From Atrina japonica (Eukaryota; Mollusca; Bivalvia; Pterioida; Pinnidae), in assembly GCA_030159075.1 (NCBI GenBank), contig BROG01000042.1:868501-932500 (forward strand): 64,000 nt of DNA. Reading direction: 5' to 3'. The translations under genes were made by a program, and so were the position numbers. The number at the start of each line of letters is the position of its first letter. Position 1 is the first letter of the stretch. The notes under the pieces are model-generated. The model was given only the letters and a program-made list of their open reading frames with translations, was not told the DNA's origin and did not search any database. Below, piece by piece: positions 12,671-25,320 of this stretch.

Positions 12671-15063
12671 AATGTTACTTACTAACAAATTTATAGTGCA
12701 AAGGGGTCACATCATATGACAATACTGACAATCATCAATATATAAATCAAGTCTGAGCCAGTCTCAAAGAAGTGTATATCACCAATGCATAATTCAGGTC
12801 TGAGCCACAGTCTCAGAGAAACCTATATGGAACATCATTGTGGAATGTTTATAATAAATAGAAAGTTGGAAAAAGTTGCACTGGGCAAACACACAAGATT
12901 GTGTACATGTGTCTGACAAAATCAGAATTAATAAGTGTGTATGAGATGTGAGTCTGCCAGACTTAAAGATATCAACAAAACAAATTGAGTGAAACCATTA
13001 TATTCAACGAATATTAGACTCTGTTTATCCAAGAGTTCACAAACAGTAATTGCAATGAATGCTCTGGGATAAAGGGTTATGCTTCAATCTCAAAAGGACA
13101 TCTCTCTTTATTCTTGTAAGTCCAAGGGCAAAATCCAGGGTTTGAGCTACGTAGCATGCGGCAATGTTGATAAACAGGCACTTAGGTATTAATTGAAAAG
13201 TACTTAAAGGTCATGGAAATACCTAGAGGGATGTGGGAGGCAAAACTCTTATTTTCATGTCTTTTTTAAAAGTGAGACTGATGGGAAATGGAATGTATTA
13301 ACATTGACATATCTCCAGATAGCTTTGTCCCTGATCTGTGTCCCTTAATTACGAACAAGTCGACCCTTTATGACACAGATATAAAATTGGAGTTAACAAG
13401 CCACAGGGGCATACAGATAACCTTTATGAGCACTGACCCAAACCAACTAGGTCAAGAGGCCTTAAGATGCTCACCTGGCAAATTTGGTTGACTATGTAAC
13501 TAATATTTTGTTAATTATGGTGCATATGACCTCAATGTTTTATCCCATGACCCTGTTAATTTGTCAAAATGATCCTTAAATACCAACTCTCTATTGCATA
13601 TTTGCATCCAACATGTCAAACAGTTTTGAGCTATAAACCATTTTTATAAAACCGTACCCAATGACATTTGAAGCACCCCCTAGTGGCACATTTATAAACA
13701 GATTTAAAATTCATTTCTACATTTCATAGATATGTGTATTAACTTTACAATTCATCAACTTTGAAAGAAATCTGACAGAAGATTAATGAGAAGATTACTT
13801 CTAAAGATGTACCTAGTTTTGGCCCCTTTTGGAGCCTAGCCCGTTTTTATTCACAAACTAGAAGCCCCCTTTTAGAAGCATGCTTTATATCCTCAAATTT
13901 CACTAAATTTGGTAAAAATCTGTCAAGTGGTTAGTGAGAATTTTTTTATAATGGAAAAATTAATGGATGGACAGAGAGGAATACTGGGCCAGGTGAGCTT
14001 AAAGAGACTTTTAATAGGGAACTTTCGAGATAGTCCAGATTACCATTATAATCCTGCTTTTATTATCGCCAGTTGCATGATTCTTAAAAAATGTTCCTCA
14101 ATGTTATTGCCGGTTTTGATAATAAATGAATGCCCCCCCCCCATAGCACAACAGGTAAAGGTGCCCTGCAAGTGCTTGGAATGTCCTGGGTTCGATTCCC
14201 AGTCTGTCCACACATTTTTCTCTGTCTGATACATTTCAGTAATTTCACATTCAACCAAATAACCCATTGTGGTATCTTTTAAGAGTCTCATGGGTTTTTT
14301 TATACAAGAGATTTAATGCACTAAAAAATGAAAATATTTCCATTTACTTTACATACATTGCGAAGATAATATGAAAACTGGAAGAACATATGAGGAACAA
14401 AATTGAGAAGGCGCAAATAAATACAGGATCATAACGGTAATCCGGGCTAACTCAAAAGTTCCCTATTATAACCACAGTACATCCTTAGCTGTATATATAA
14501 ATATGTACTATACTTGTGCCATTGTTGCTGATATTGTCTTTATATTACAAAAGTACATGACACAATCGGGAAAGAATTCATGTAAGAATAAACAGAATCT
14601 CTTAAAAAGAAAAGTGAAAGTTGTATAAATATTAAAATTAAATGACATTAGCAACAGATTTAAACACATAGTTTCATTTAACCAAAGCAGTAACAAAACT
14701 GCACACAACTTAAAACAATAAAGTTGAACACCTGTTATTAAACAATATTTTGTTTCACTCAGTCTTTTTAAAAAAATTTTGAACAGTTAAAATTTCAGTT
14801 AAAGTACAAAAGTTCTGTTGTCGGACATTGATTTGAAATGTGTAAATGTGAAAAACAATGAGCCATACAAATGTGAGGAAATTCTAATTTAGCACTGTGT
14901 ACCATGGAGCCATCATCTTTGGTCAGGTAAAATGTAAATTGATGTCAGACAGAAGCAACCATTTAAAGCTTATTAGGACCATGTATCCTTCAAATTCAAA
15001 ATTCAGAATGCACACTAAATCTGACTCAAAATGTTCATTTTGTGCTAAATATCCTTCCTTACA
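12671..15063. other. Gene-free region with dispersed repeats
   Basis: No exon is recognised. About 13600-13990 holds a degenerate dispersed repeat also seen in part at 27600-28060. A tRNA-derived SINE head lies at 14144-14212 and is listed separately. Confidence 0.45.
14144..14212 (+). mobile_element. tRNA-derived SINE head
   Basis: An A-box-like block (AGCACAACAGGTAAAGGTG) and a good B box (GGGTTCGATTCCC) are spaced as in a tRNA gene. No cloverleaf with paired acceptor stem can be drawn and the flanks continue into repeat-like sequence. I therefore call a tRNA-derived SINE, not a tRNA gene. Confidence 0.55.
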
Positions 15064-15068
15064 GCATT

Positions 15069-16012
15069 CAGGGTTTCCATTTTACTCGAGGTATGGGTTT
15101 TGACCCCTGAAATTTCACTACAACCCGATTATGACGCTTGACAAATTTGCCACAGGGGTCATTTTGACTCTCTGACATTTTTACCACAGAGTCAATCTAA
15201 GGTTTCTCACAAAGATGTGTAAAGCAATCGACCAATGGAATTGCGCAATTTGATAGAACATGCTTATTGACAAGCGGTCAGTTTCAAGTGGGTGGTGTAA
15301 TTTAATCTCACCTGTCCGTTGCTAAATTAACAAAACTTTCAACAAGATTAACCAATTATCAATGCCGAATGTAAATAATGATGTAGTGCCGATCCGAAGC
15401 CAGTATGTAGTTCATGTTTGTCCTCATGGTGAGATGCCGGAAAGTTGTCAGCATGTCACAAAATAGGGAACAAGTTTATTTATTCTATTTAAATATTTAC
15501 TGTATCGGCAAACTAATTTCAATTTATCTTATTGTGACCTTAGATTGTTATAAGAAATACATCATCAATACTGACACAGATTTCTACTTTATTTTACAAT
15601 TTTTGGCAGAGTAAAATTTAGGCGACTTTAGTGTGAAGTGCATCTGCAAACATCAGCTATTTTTTTCTTACTATTGATCATTTACTGTCATCACTTTTCC
15701 AATAACCTTTAGTGGTTTAAAAGAGTATTTTAGACAACAGCTTTACACTGGTTAAAGAATTACATGGCCGATAAGAATGAAGACCTAATCGATCTGCTGT
15801 GAAGTTAATCTACACCCCCCTACCCTCGGCTGAAATCACAAACATAGGTACCAGTACTTCAGGACAGGAATTTGTATTTTTTTTTTTATTTTTGTTAACT
15901 TATTATTATTTGCATCATTACTAAACAATATTGATGCAACTTTTTTTCATATCGAGATTTTTTCCAGTTTAGATTATGCTCCGTTTCTGATAATACATTA
16001 ATTTCTTAATTT

Positions 16013-16046
<34 letters not shown>

Positions 16047-16373
16047 AAAAAATGGTTGAGGCAAGTCTGATGGAACTTCATAAATGTGCCATGACTAACA
16101 TGGAGTATGGACAAAAAAACATTAAATTTAGAAATAGATCTACTCAATTTAAAAGTGTACTTTACACATTACACATGGTAACACATTGCAACCCTGACTG
16201 GCTGAGCATTTATAGGTTGTATAGGCCTTGCATCTACATTTACAAAAAGTGCAGTGAAACCTGTAATTTCAACTCTTGACTCATTATGACTCTTCAATAT
16301 TGAGTTTTGACCCCCAGAAATTTTCAATGAGGGGTCAATGACCCCTGACTCTCAGCTCCTAGTGGAAACCCTG
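15069..16373. mobile_element. Non-autonomous DNA transposon, CAGGGTTTCC termini
   Basis: The left end CAGGGTTTCCA and right end TGGAAACCCTG are inverse complements, and both sides are flanked by GCATT, a 5-bp target duplication (15064-15068 and 16374-16378). The interior has no transposase and includes a run of 31 C at 16014-16044. Repeated phrases such as TTTTGACCCC near both ends extend the inverted structure. Termini resemble hAT or P-like elements, but those make 8-bp duplications, so the superfamily is unsettled. Confidence 0.65.
16014..16044 (+). repeat. Poly-C tract (31 C)
   Basis: An uninterrupted run of 31 C followed by 8 A. The length may be an assembly or amplification artefact. 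Confidence 0.9.
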
Positions 16374-16833
16374 GCATTGGTGCTGAAGTAGAAAACAAAA
16401 TTTGTGCCTTAAGACAGCAACATAACGGAATCAGGTCCGAATAAAACACATTCCCTGAAGGAAAACTTTACAATCAACCTAATACATACAGACAAAATAT
16501 CACATGTGACAATGTCATATACATTTATGCGGAATACTTGAAAAACATGACTCAGGTGGCATGAAGAAATCACAGAATAATTGACTGTTGACTGATACTG
16601 CAAAAGCACTTCTAATTTCAACTCTGAGAAGGATGTGAACTTTTACACTGAGCTTTCCTGTGATGTTCTGACATATTCTTTGGTTCTGTAATAAAGATAG
16701 GATATGATATCCAACTGAAGTTCATTTAAGTTCATCATAGTAAAATTAATTATTATACCTTACATAAATGACATAAATACAGGAATATAATTGCTCTAAA
16801 GAAATCACATGGGCAGGCTACAAATCTTCTTAC

Positions 16834-16868
16834 CTCATGATCATGTCTATCCCACTCGGAACCCCAGT
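16834..16868 (-). CDS. EGLN1: Candidate EGLN microexon 5
   Basis: This 35-base stretch is bounded by a TATAG acceptor and a strong ATGAG|GTAAGA donor. It joins the one base left by exon 4 and stays open for 12 codons, reading D-W-G-S-E-W-D-R-H-D-H-E, and ends in phase 0. The tail of EGLN proteins beyond the VWYF block is poorly conserved, so homology cannot confirm it. Phase agreement and splice sites are the only support. If it is real, at least one more exon with the stop lies below 16834; I could not identify it. Confidence 0.45.
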
Positions 16869-17691
16869 CTATATTGAGTAAGAGTTATTGTTCTTGTTAA
16901 ATCTGTCAACTTTTAAACCAATTAAATCAAATAAAACAAATAATAATATAGTTTTTGAAACGCCCCAGTGTTTTACTTCCATTGGTAGCCAAATTTGTTA
17001 AGTTTTCTGAATAGAAACAAGCCCCCACAACTGAAATAAAAGGCGAGTTTGCAAAATCAGTCGTCATTGTCTAACTATTATCACACAGAACAAACGTATA
17101 ATTCACCTGAATGCCGAAAATAAATATTGATACCAACAAGTTCATTTACCCTATCTGGACATTTTGTCGGCTAATATACAGATCACAAGCATGTTATTTA
17201 TCAGTTTAAATATGAGAATATCAAAAATAATTCCCCATGAGAAAATCGTAAAATTATAAAAAAAAAAAAAAAAACAGGAGCTCAGACCACCTGGTATGAT
17301 ATGAATGTCCTCACTTCCATAATAATGAATCATGCACAAGTCAGACAGAGGTCAACTCAGAAATATATATTTGAACACTCGGCTTGTTTTACAGGGCCAC
17401 TTGCATACATTTCAAATGTATCACAGCTATGTCTCTTATAACGTTTATTTGATGTCATCTTTGTAAAAATATGAGAAGGGGTACCTTGTCTTTGGTCAAG
17501 TGTGCACAACCTGACTGCTCACTTTACTGAGTTCACCAGAATATGTGACGCTATATAACCAACATGACGAAAGTGTGCAGATAACTGGTAGGATTTTATG
17601 TATTTTTACGTACAAAGTGAATATAAATAATAGTACATAGGTAAACCTATGGAGAGGGCGAAAGTATTTATCAACAGTTTACATGTTCAGT

Positions 17692-17796
17692 TAATCCCTT
17701 TGGGGATTCTGTCATGTTGCCCATTGCCCATGGGCAACACGACAGAATTCCCAAAGGGACTAATGGGCAACACGACAGAATCCCCAAAGGGACTAA
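17692..17796. repeat. Perfect-ish palindrome with an extra half copy
   Basis: AATCCCTTTGGGGATTCTGT reads inverted at ACAGAATTCCCAAAGGGACT around a centre GCCCATGGGC. A further right half (ACGACAGAATCCCCAAAGGG) follows in tandem. The left flank (about 17640-17700, with ATGGAGAGGGCGAAAG) recurs at 32330-32390 beside another palindrome, so both belong to one repeat family. Confidence 0.8.
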
Positions 17797-18990
17797 TGGT
17801 GATATGATGTGATACGATACAGACGATAAACAAACATGGATGTATCCAGGTGAAGGTCATATGAATGTTCGTCACTATAACATAATGAACATTGAGTTGT
17901 CTCCCCTATGCCACATTCTGAACTTTGACACAGGACAGTATCATTTGATGTCAAGCACACTTGGTTATAAAGCATTATGGCTGAATACAGTTGTCATTTT
18001 CATCTAGACATTTTCATCCCTGGTTATTTTTGTCCTTTCATAACAGAAAAAAATTATTCCCCTCGCCTTAAATTTGTCCTAAATCACCCTAGTCTCATGT
18101 ATGTTCCTGCTTTAATTTTTCAGCTTTAAAATTTCTCTTTCATTTTAAATTTTGCCTTTCATCTAAGAACAACAAGAGTTTTCAAAAGAAAACAAGGCTC
18201 TGCTGAAATGGATGTTAATTTTCAAAATTGGTTTATGACACACAGTTGTCAGGTTTTTAGGTCAAGGTCACTAGGTCAAAAATCAAGCTCTGGTCATAAG
18301 AAATCTATATGTGAAATATCAAAACCCTATCTCTTCATGGTTTAAATGATTTAGCCAATGTTAAAGTTTTTAAATGGTGTATAATGAAAGAGTCATTACC
18401 AGAGATTGTAAACAAGAGAAAGGACAGCAATTATATCAAAATGTCTTCTCTTTTGTGACCGCTGACATAATTGAATTGGTCTCAGAATTCTGTTTCTTAA
18501 CCTGCATGGCTATGAAACAATGTTCTATCATTGTATTTACAAGCAAAGTCTAAGTGCCTTACACTTGTTAATAAATGCATGTTATGCCCAGTGTGGTGAC
18601 TTAGACTAACGCTCTATGTTAAATCATAATGAGGCATTACCTTATCTGGCTCACTGCCAAAGTGAACAAAATATCTAATATCAGTTCAATGAACTTTGAA
18701 CCTTTTCAAGTATTTTCTGTTGAAATCTGAACACAGGTGTTAGTGCAAATAAAATGATGTTTGCATAATTTGAAGACTACGGTAAAAAAGGTTTGATAAA
18801 ATCCTCGTAAAAATATTTCATTCAGGAAGAGTGACTAAGTTACAAGTTTTCCTAGTTCTACTATTACATGACACACACAAGCATGCACACACAAAACCAT
18901 CAATAGAATTTCTTGTTTCCAATTCAGCAATAAAGAAGATTTTTACCTAGCGGTAATAACTTTGGCAATTTTAGAGGTTTTAAAGCTTTG
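17797..18990. other. EGLN intron 4 or 3' flank, dispersed repeat
   Basis: No exon recognised. 18200-18420 is similar in phrasing to the dispersed bivalve repeat (GGTCAAGGTCACTAGGTCA, TGAAATATCAAAACCCTATC). Confidence 0.4.
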
Positions 18991-18995
18991 AATAA

Positions 18996-18998
<3 letters not shown>

Positions 18999-19086
<88 letters not shown>
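18999..19086. repeat. (AT)n microsatellite
   Basis: About 44 AT dinucleotides without interruption. Confidence 0.95.
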
Positions 19087-19088
<2 letters not shown>

Positions 19089-19185
19089 GCACTATAAGTC
19101 TCATGCAGCTCCATCCAGGGCCTGAATCCTTGATTTCAATAGTTATAATAATATTTATGGAAGCCTTTTTGTTCCATTACATCTA

Positions 19186-19340
19186 CAGTGAAACTAATAT
19201 ATAATGACCTCCTTAGGGAAACAAGAAAACTGGTCTTGATAGGGAGGTGGTCTTTATATAGAGGTTGATTTGTACACAAATGTCTTTGTGACCAGGTGGT
19301 CTTTATACACAGGTGGTCGCTTAAGCAAGTTTTACTGTAT
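19186..19340. mobile_element. MITE, ACAGT...ACTGT termini, copy 1
   Basis: TACAGTGAAACT at the left and AGTTTTACTGTA at the right form TIRs. The interior (GACCTCCTTAGGGA, GGTCTTTATATAGAGGTTGA) matches a second copy at 33690-33870. Both have the CAGT...ATAATGACC type of ends seen in Tigger-related MITEs. Confidence 0.7.
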
Positions 19341-19501
19341 ATACCAAGTTTTACGGAATCTTTTAAAAGTACTCAAAAGTTCTTTTTACTGATTTGATCA
19401 CAACTCTTTGACCCTAAATGAGGATGGGTCACAATGTTTTATTGCGGACATTTCTGATAAGTCATAATATATATTGTCCTCTATGTCACCCAAATATTTA
19501 C

Positions 19502-19566
19502 CTTTGTAGCGTTTGATGGCCATTGATCTCTCAGCAGCATCATAATACCACACTGTTATAGCGTAT
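19502..19566 (-). CDS. EGLN1: EGLN exon 4 (C-terminal strand of the dioxygenase fold)
   Basis: This is a 65-base exon with acceptor TTTCCAG at 19567 and donor AAAG|GTAAAT at 19501. Its first base finishes the 2-oxoglutarate-binding Arg codon. It then reads YAITVWYYDAAERSMAIKRYK (residues 415-435), equivalent to the YAITVWYFDADER segment of human PHD2, and leaves one base (G) of codon 436. Phase and sequence continuity with exon 3 make the call secure. Confidence 0.93.
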
Positions 19567-19799
19567 CTGGAAAGATAATATCACGTTACATGTATATTGA
19601 CCCCTGATGGAAATATCAAATAATAATAAGCATGATAAAATTGATATGGTAAAGGTACACTTTGTATAATATATAGAAAGAAATGTGTTAGGAATCTTCT
19701 GAAATATACAGGCTATAATACATACAAAAATCTGACTATCTACATTGTATATCTGTCTCAAACGGAAAATAAATATATGTGTAATAGAGACAATTACTG

Positions 19800-19870
19800 C
19801 CTCTTCATGGAATCAAACCTGGGACCACTGGTTTACCAGTTTGGTGCTCTACCGACCGAGCTGAACGAGA
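19800..19870 (-). mobile_element. tRNA-like SINE fragment
   Basis: On the minus strand CAGCTCGGTCGGTAGAGCAC resembles an A box and CAGGTTTGATTCC a B box. The anticodon arm cannot be drawn with a normal 5-7-5 geometry. A decayed tRNA or SINE head is the best reading. Confidence 0.5.
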
Positions 19871-20408
19871 AAACTCATTAGATTGAGTTAGTAGAAACAC
19901 CATATAACTAACACTACCACATATGTATACTCGAAACTCCAGTAGCTGAATTCTACCAACAAGAGACAGAAAAACAACAACACAATTTTGACCAATTTTC
20001 TTACGGCTTTTTAATCATTATGTAAAGTGTGAAATATTACATACCCATATCAGTAATTATTGTCATCAAGAAAACTGATTTGCCAACTGTAAATATTAGT
20101 ACATATTTGTTACAGTGAACAGTGTCAGAAATTTGATATACGGTATTTTATACACTATCTGTGGTTGATGGCATAGGAACAGTAACGATACATGTTAACC
20201 TTCCATTTTTACTGAAATACAACTAGCGGGCCTCGACCTTAACATTTTTAACAACTCGCCCACCTGGGCAAGTGATGGCATTGACTGTTGTATTCCTTAC
20301 ATTTCTGATATGGGAGACAACACTCTATCTTGGTGTGTATACAGCTGTGTCTTTACTATATAATTGTAAACTTTTGCCCAGTTGTTACTCCAGTGCTTAA
20401 ACATTAAT

Positions 20409-20505
20409 TTACATTAATTAATCAACCCCTGAGAAACAATGGACTCTTGTAAATCAATGACTTAGACGAGTCTAAATGTGTCTTTAAGGGTGATGAGTTA
20501 TTAAC
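20409..20505. mobile_element. 90-bp palindromic MITE, copy 3
   Basis: Same family as 9836-9925 and 11941-12032, in inverse orientation (AACCCCTGAGAAACAATGGA near the left, GGGTGATGAGTTATT at the right). Confidence 0.7.
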
Positions 20506-20619
20506 AAAATTACACTGCTCAGAGAGATAATACAAATAGTTCAAGGGTTTATATACAATGTCCATCAGCATGACTGTTGGTGTATGACAGAAATTCTTTA
20601 AAACATACAGTTTATGTAC

Positions 20620-20756
20620 CTTGTTTTTTTGGTTGGTAAAACTTCATGTGGGTTTCGCCTATCGGACCAAAAGAAAAGCAGTCGATCAAATACAGGTTCA
20701 ATACAAGCAATGCGATTTTCACCTTGAGGATAGATACGAAGAGCTCCACCGTCGGC
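20620..20756 (-). CDS. EGLN1: EGLN exon 3 (third iron ligand)
   Basis: This exon is 137 bases, entered in phase 0 after ATTTCCAG and left in phase 2 at ACAAG|GTACAT. It encodes residues 369-413 plus two bases of codon 414. DGGALRIYPQG is the strand after the iron site. FDRLLFFWSDRRNPHEV is the hallmark of the family. H405 in NPHEV is the third iron ligand. The split codon 414 is the Arg that binds the 2-oxoglutarate carboxylate (R383 in human PHD2) and is completed by the first base of exon 4. All key residues are kept, so the enzyme should be active. Confidence 0.95.
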
Positions 20757-21299
20757 CTGGAAATCAAATACATATTGTTTATGTACATTATCTACATATC
20801 TAGAGTATACTGTTTAATTATTCTAGATTATAAAAATAAACGAACAACAACAACAATAATAATAATAATCATTCTGAGAGTACTGATGAATCAACATTTG
20901 TCACATACCAATGAAGCCATTAATAAAGGAACATTAGCTGTGTTTACCCCTGAATATTTCAATGTTTTCCACTTTTACATGTACTATTTGTACTCTATGT
21001 ACAATAACAAATAAAAGATATACACGACCATAAACAAATTGTCAAAATAAGGTCAGGTCCAATGTGGTATTCATATACAAATAGTATAAGGTTAGGTTAA
21101 TCAATTGTAATTGAAAATGTGCCAAACTTGGGTTTCTCAAGCAATTTTCACAAAATATATAGAAATATAAATTCTATGCCAGTGGATATCTCTTTTTTGT
21201 CATTGTATATCAATCTAAGTAGTAAAAATAGGAAAGATAAAATTTTGAAAAAAAAAACAAACAAAAATAAAAAAACCCCAGTATTTCCATGAATTAGAG

Positions 21300-21705
21300 T
21301 GAGATGTACACAAATATATGTACAATGTACATGTATGTACCAGTATCTATATGATGTGGAATGAGATATACAATACATGTACACAAATATATGTACCAGT
21401 ATCTATATGATGTGGAATGAGATATACAATATATGTACATGTATGTACCAGTATCTATATGATGTGGAATGAGATATACAATACATGTACACAAATATAT
21501 GTACCAGTATCTATATGATGTGGAATGAGATATACAATATATGTACATGTATGTACCAGTATCTATATGATGTGGAATGAGATATACAATATATGTACAC
21601 AAATATATGTACCAGTATCTATATGATGTGGAATGAGATATACATTACATGTACACAAATATATGTACCAGTATCTATATGATGTAGCAAGAGATGTAGA
21701 ATATA
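21300..21705. repeat. Composite minisatellite (TATGTACCAGTATCTATATG)
   Basis: Seven to eight units with TATGTACCAGTATCTATATG and ATGTGGAATGAGATATACA. Two spacer types, ACATGTACACAAATA and ATATGTACATG, alternate, so the true period is a dimer of about 105-110 bp. Confidence 0.9.
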
Positions 21706-22251
21706 TGTACCAGTATGTTACGTATGTTATGTTTTTAATGTCATCGCAGATATTCATCACAATAAATCAAAACTTTCAGCATTGTGACATTAATGGCTTA
21801 TACATTATTTGCATGTCTGAATGTCACTTTATGTCAACCACTTAGCTCAAACATCCATGAAAATGATTTAACCAATTACTAGTATTGATTCCCGGAATGA
21901 GTTAAATGCATGTAGCACCAAAGAGTTCCATTCCCAAACTAATCCTATCTATCAGTCTTGCATGTGTACAATATACATGAAAATGTCCCTAACAAGAATT
22001 TCTGACTTGTAATTATAGCTAAAAAAGACAAAATTTGCCAGGGATTGTTTTTTACTGGTAGTGATCATAAATGATAAAAAGAATTTTAGGTTTTATAACT
22101 GTAAAGTGATAAAAAATTGTTTAATAGTAGTAAAAATATTTAGTTTAAATGAGTAATCTTTGAAGATAAATGACTAAATGCTTAACTGACAAAAACCATC
22201 AACTATAGAATTGGTAAACTTCATCAAGAGAAACTATTTCTGTGCAATCTA

Positions 22252-22440
<189 letters not shown>

Positions 22441-22777
22441 TTATTACATATTGTCTATATCTTTTGTTTATCTTTAACTAGTGGTTGATCCTATAGTGCA
22501 AATATGCAAACTAATTTCTGCTATGAAGGGTGACTTGCGTCAATTACACAAATAATTTAAAAAGTATCTGAAAGAAATATTTTTCTCTCCTTGTACACCA
22601 AGATATATATTTCACGATCTGAGATACACGTTCACCTGTTGTGGAATGTAAAGAAATTAAGAGTTAGGAAAAATGAACCCAGAATAAACTGTGTTTACAT
22701 ATGCTACTTTATGATAGAATTAGAGCATTGATTTTCACTTCTTGTACATGTACATACATAAATTTCATTTCAAATTA

Positions 22778-23632
22778 CATTTGTATATGCCGTATATGTA
22801 TAAATAACATTTGTATATGCCGTATATGTATAAATAACATTTGTATATGCCGTATATGTATAAATAACATTTGTATATGCTGTATATGTATAAATAACAT
22901 TTGTATATGCCGTATATGTATAAATAACATTTGTATGTATCGTATATGTATAAATAACATTTGTATATGCCGTATATGTATAAATAACATTTGTATATGC
23001 CGTATATGTATAAATGTACATTTGTATATGTCGTATATGTATAAATAACATTTGTATATGCCGTATATGTATAAATAACATTTGTATATGCCGTATATGT
23101 ATAAATAACATTTGTATATGCCATGTATGTATAAATAACATTTGTATATGCCGTATATGTATAAATAACATTTGTATATGCCGTATATGTATAAATGTAC
23201 ATTTGTATATGCCGTATATGTATAAATAACATTTGTATATGCCGTATATGTATAAATGTACATTTGCATATGCCGTATATGTATAAATGTACATTTGTAT
23301 ATGCCGTATATGTATAAATAACATTTGTATATGCCGTATATGTATAAATGTACATTTGCATATGCCGTATATGTATAAATAACATTTGTATATGCCGTAT
23401 ATGTATAAATAACATTTGTATATGCCGTATATGTATAAATAACATTTGTATATGCCGTATATGTATAAATAACATTTGTATATGCCGTATATGTATAAAT
23501 AACATTTGTATATGCCGTATATGTATAAATAACATTTGTATATGCCGTATATGTATAAATAATATTTGTATATGCCGTATATGTATAAATAACATTTGTA
23601 TATGCCGTATATGTATAAATAACATTTGTATG
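22778..23632. repeat. 30-bp minisatellite, about 28 copies
   Basis: The unit is a near-perfect 30-mer containing TAAATAACATTTGTATATGC and CGTATATGTA. The period is divisible by three and the unit lacks stops in several frames, which produces open frames up to 308 codons. A sub-variant, AAATGTACATTTG in place of AAATAACATTTG, recurs five times. Confidence 0.97.
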
Positions 23633-23869
23633 TGACTATGTACATGTAGATTTATACCTGTACATACAAGTGGATGTTTATTTGTGGCCAATGAATTTGT
23701 GGAGAAAAATTCTAAATGTTTCCATATTCATATACATCTATAATTATCATTTCCAAATTACACATATTCAGACTGACAGAAATGAGGTCTATATCATTTC
23801 AGCTATTTGATGATGGAAATCTGATCAAGTTAAACCACAAAAGATCCATCATTTTAACCATACCTATAC

Positions 23870-24560
23870 ATGATGTATATAAATCTTAGCTCTAAAGGTC
23901 CATCACGTAAGTCTGATTACAAAATGTCCATCATTTTAACCATACAGGTACATGTACAAACTGTATATAAATCTTAGCTCTAAAGGTCCATCATGTAAGT
24001 CTGATTACAAAATGTCCATCATTTTAACCATACCTGTACATGATGAATATAAATCTTAGCTCTAAAGGTCCATCATGTAAGTCTGATTACAAAATGTCCA
24101 TCATTTTAACCATACCTGTACATGATGAATATAAATCTTAGCTCTAAAGGTCCATCATGTAAGTCTGATTACAAAATGTCCATCATGTAAGTCTGATTAC
24201 AAAATGTCCATCATTTTAACCATACCTGTACATGATGAATATAAATCTTAGCTCTAAAGGTCCATCATGTAAGTCTGATTACAAAATGTCCATCATTTTA
24301 ACCATACCTGTACAGTGTAAATGATGTATATAAATCTTAGCTCTAAAGGTCCATCACGTAAGTCTGATTACAAAATGTCCATCATTTTAACCATACCTGT
24401 ACATGATTATATAAATCTTAGCTCTAAAGGTCCATCATGTAAGTCTGATTACAAAATGTCCATCATTTTAACCATACAGGTACATGTACAAACTGTATAT
24501 AAATCTTAGCACCAAAGGTCCATCATGCAAGTTGGATTACAAATTTAAAATTCCATCATT
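23870..24560. repeat. ~83-bp minisatellite
   Basis: About eight copies of a unit with AAATCTTAGCTCTAAAGGTC, AAGTCTGATTACAAAATGTC and CATTTTAACCATACC. One copy has an internal duplication near 24180. The GGTCCATCATGTAAGTC phrase is shared with the 28-bp array next to it, so that array probably grew from part of this unit. Confidence 0.92.
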
Positions 24561-24609
24561 TTAACCTACATGTAAGTTCAATCAAAAAGGTCCATGATTT
24601 TAACTACAT

Positions 24610-25320
24610 GTACATGTAAACCCAGGCACAAAAGGTCCATCATGTAAGTCCAGGCACAAAAGGTCCATCATGTAAGTCCAGGCACAAAAGGTCCATCATG
24701 TAAGTCCAGTCACAAAAGGCCCATCATGTAAGTCCAGTCACAAAAGGTCCATCATGTAAGTCCAGTCACAAAAGGTCCATCATGTAATTCCAGGCACAAA
24801 AGGTCCATCATGTAAGTCCAGGCACAAAAGGTCCATCATGTAAGTCCAGTCACAAAAGGTCCATCATGTAAGTCCAGTCACAAAAGGTCCATCATGTAAG
24901 TCCAGTCACAAAAGGTCCATCATGTAAGTCCAGTCACAAAAGGTCCATCATGTAAGTCCAGGCACAAAAGGTCCATCATGTAAGTCCAGTCACAAAAGGC
25001 CCATCATGTAAGTCCAGTCACAAAAGGCCCATCATGTAAGTCCAGTCACAAAAGGTCCATCATGTAAGTCCAGGCACAAAAGGTCCATCATGTAAGTCCA
25101 GTCACAAAAGGTCCATCATGTAAGTCCAGTCACAAAAGGTCCATCATGTAAGTCCAGGCACAAAAGGTCCATCATGTAAGTCCAGTCACAAAAGGCCCAT
25201 CATGTAAGTCCAGTCACAAAAGGTCCATCATGTAAGTCCAGTCACAAAAGGTCCATCATGTAAGTCCAGTCACAAAAGGTCCATCATGTAAGTCCAGTCA
25301 CAAAAGGCCCATCATCTTAA
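24610..25320. repeat. 28-bp minisatellite, about 25 copies
   Basis: The unit contains AAGTCCAGTCACAAAAGGTC and CATCATGT. Copies alternate between CCAGTCAC and CCAGGCAC, and between GGTCC and GGCCC. Copies abut directly with no spacers. Degenerate copies run on to about 25620. Confidence 0.97.

Noticed and set aside
22765..23691. Open frames of 308, 291 and 164 codons (IYGIYKCYL-type repeats)
   Set aside because: They lie wholly in a 30-bp minisatellite; a stop-free unit with period divisible by three gives such frames in several phases at once.
24610..25320. CRISPR-like array of 28-bp repeats
   Set aside because: Repeats abut with no spacers, the genome is eukaryotic and no cas gene is present.
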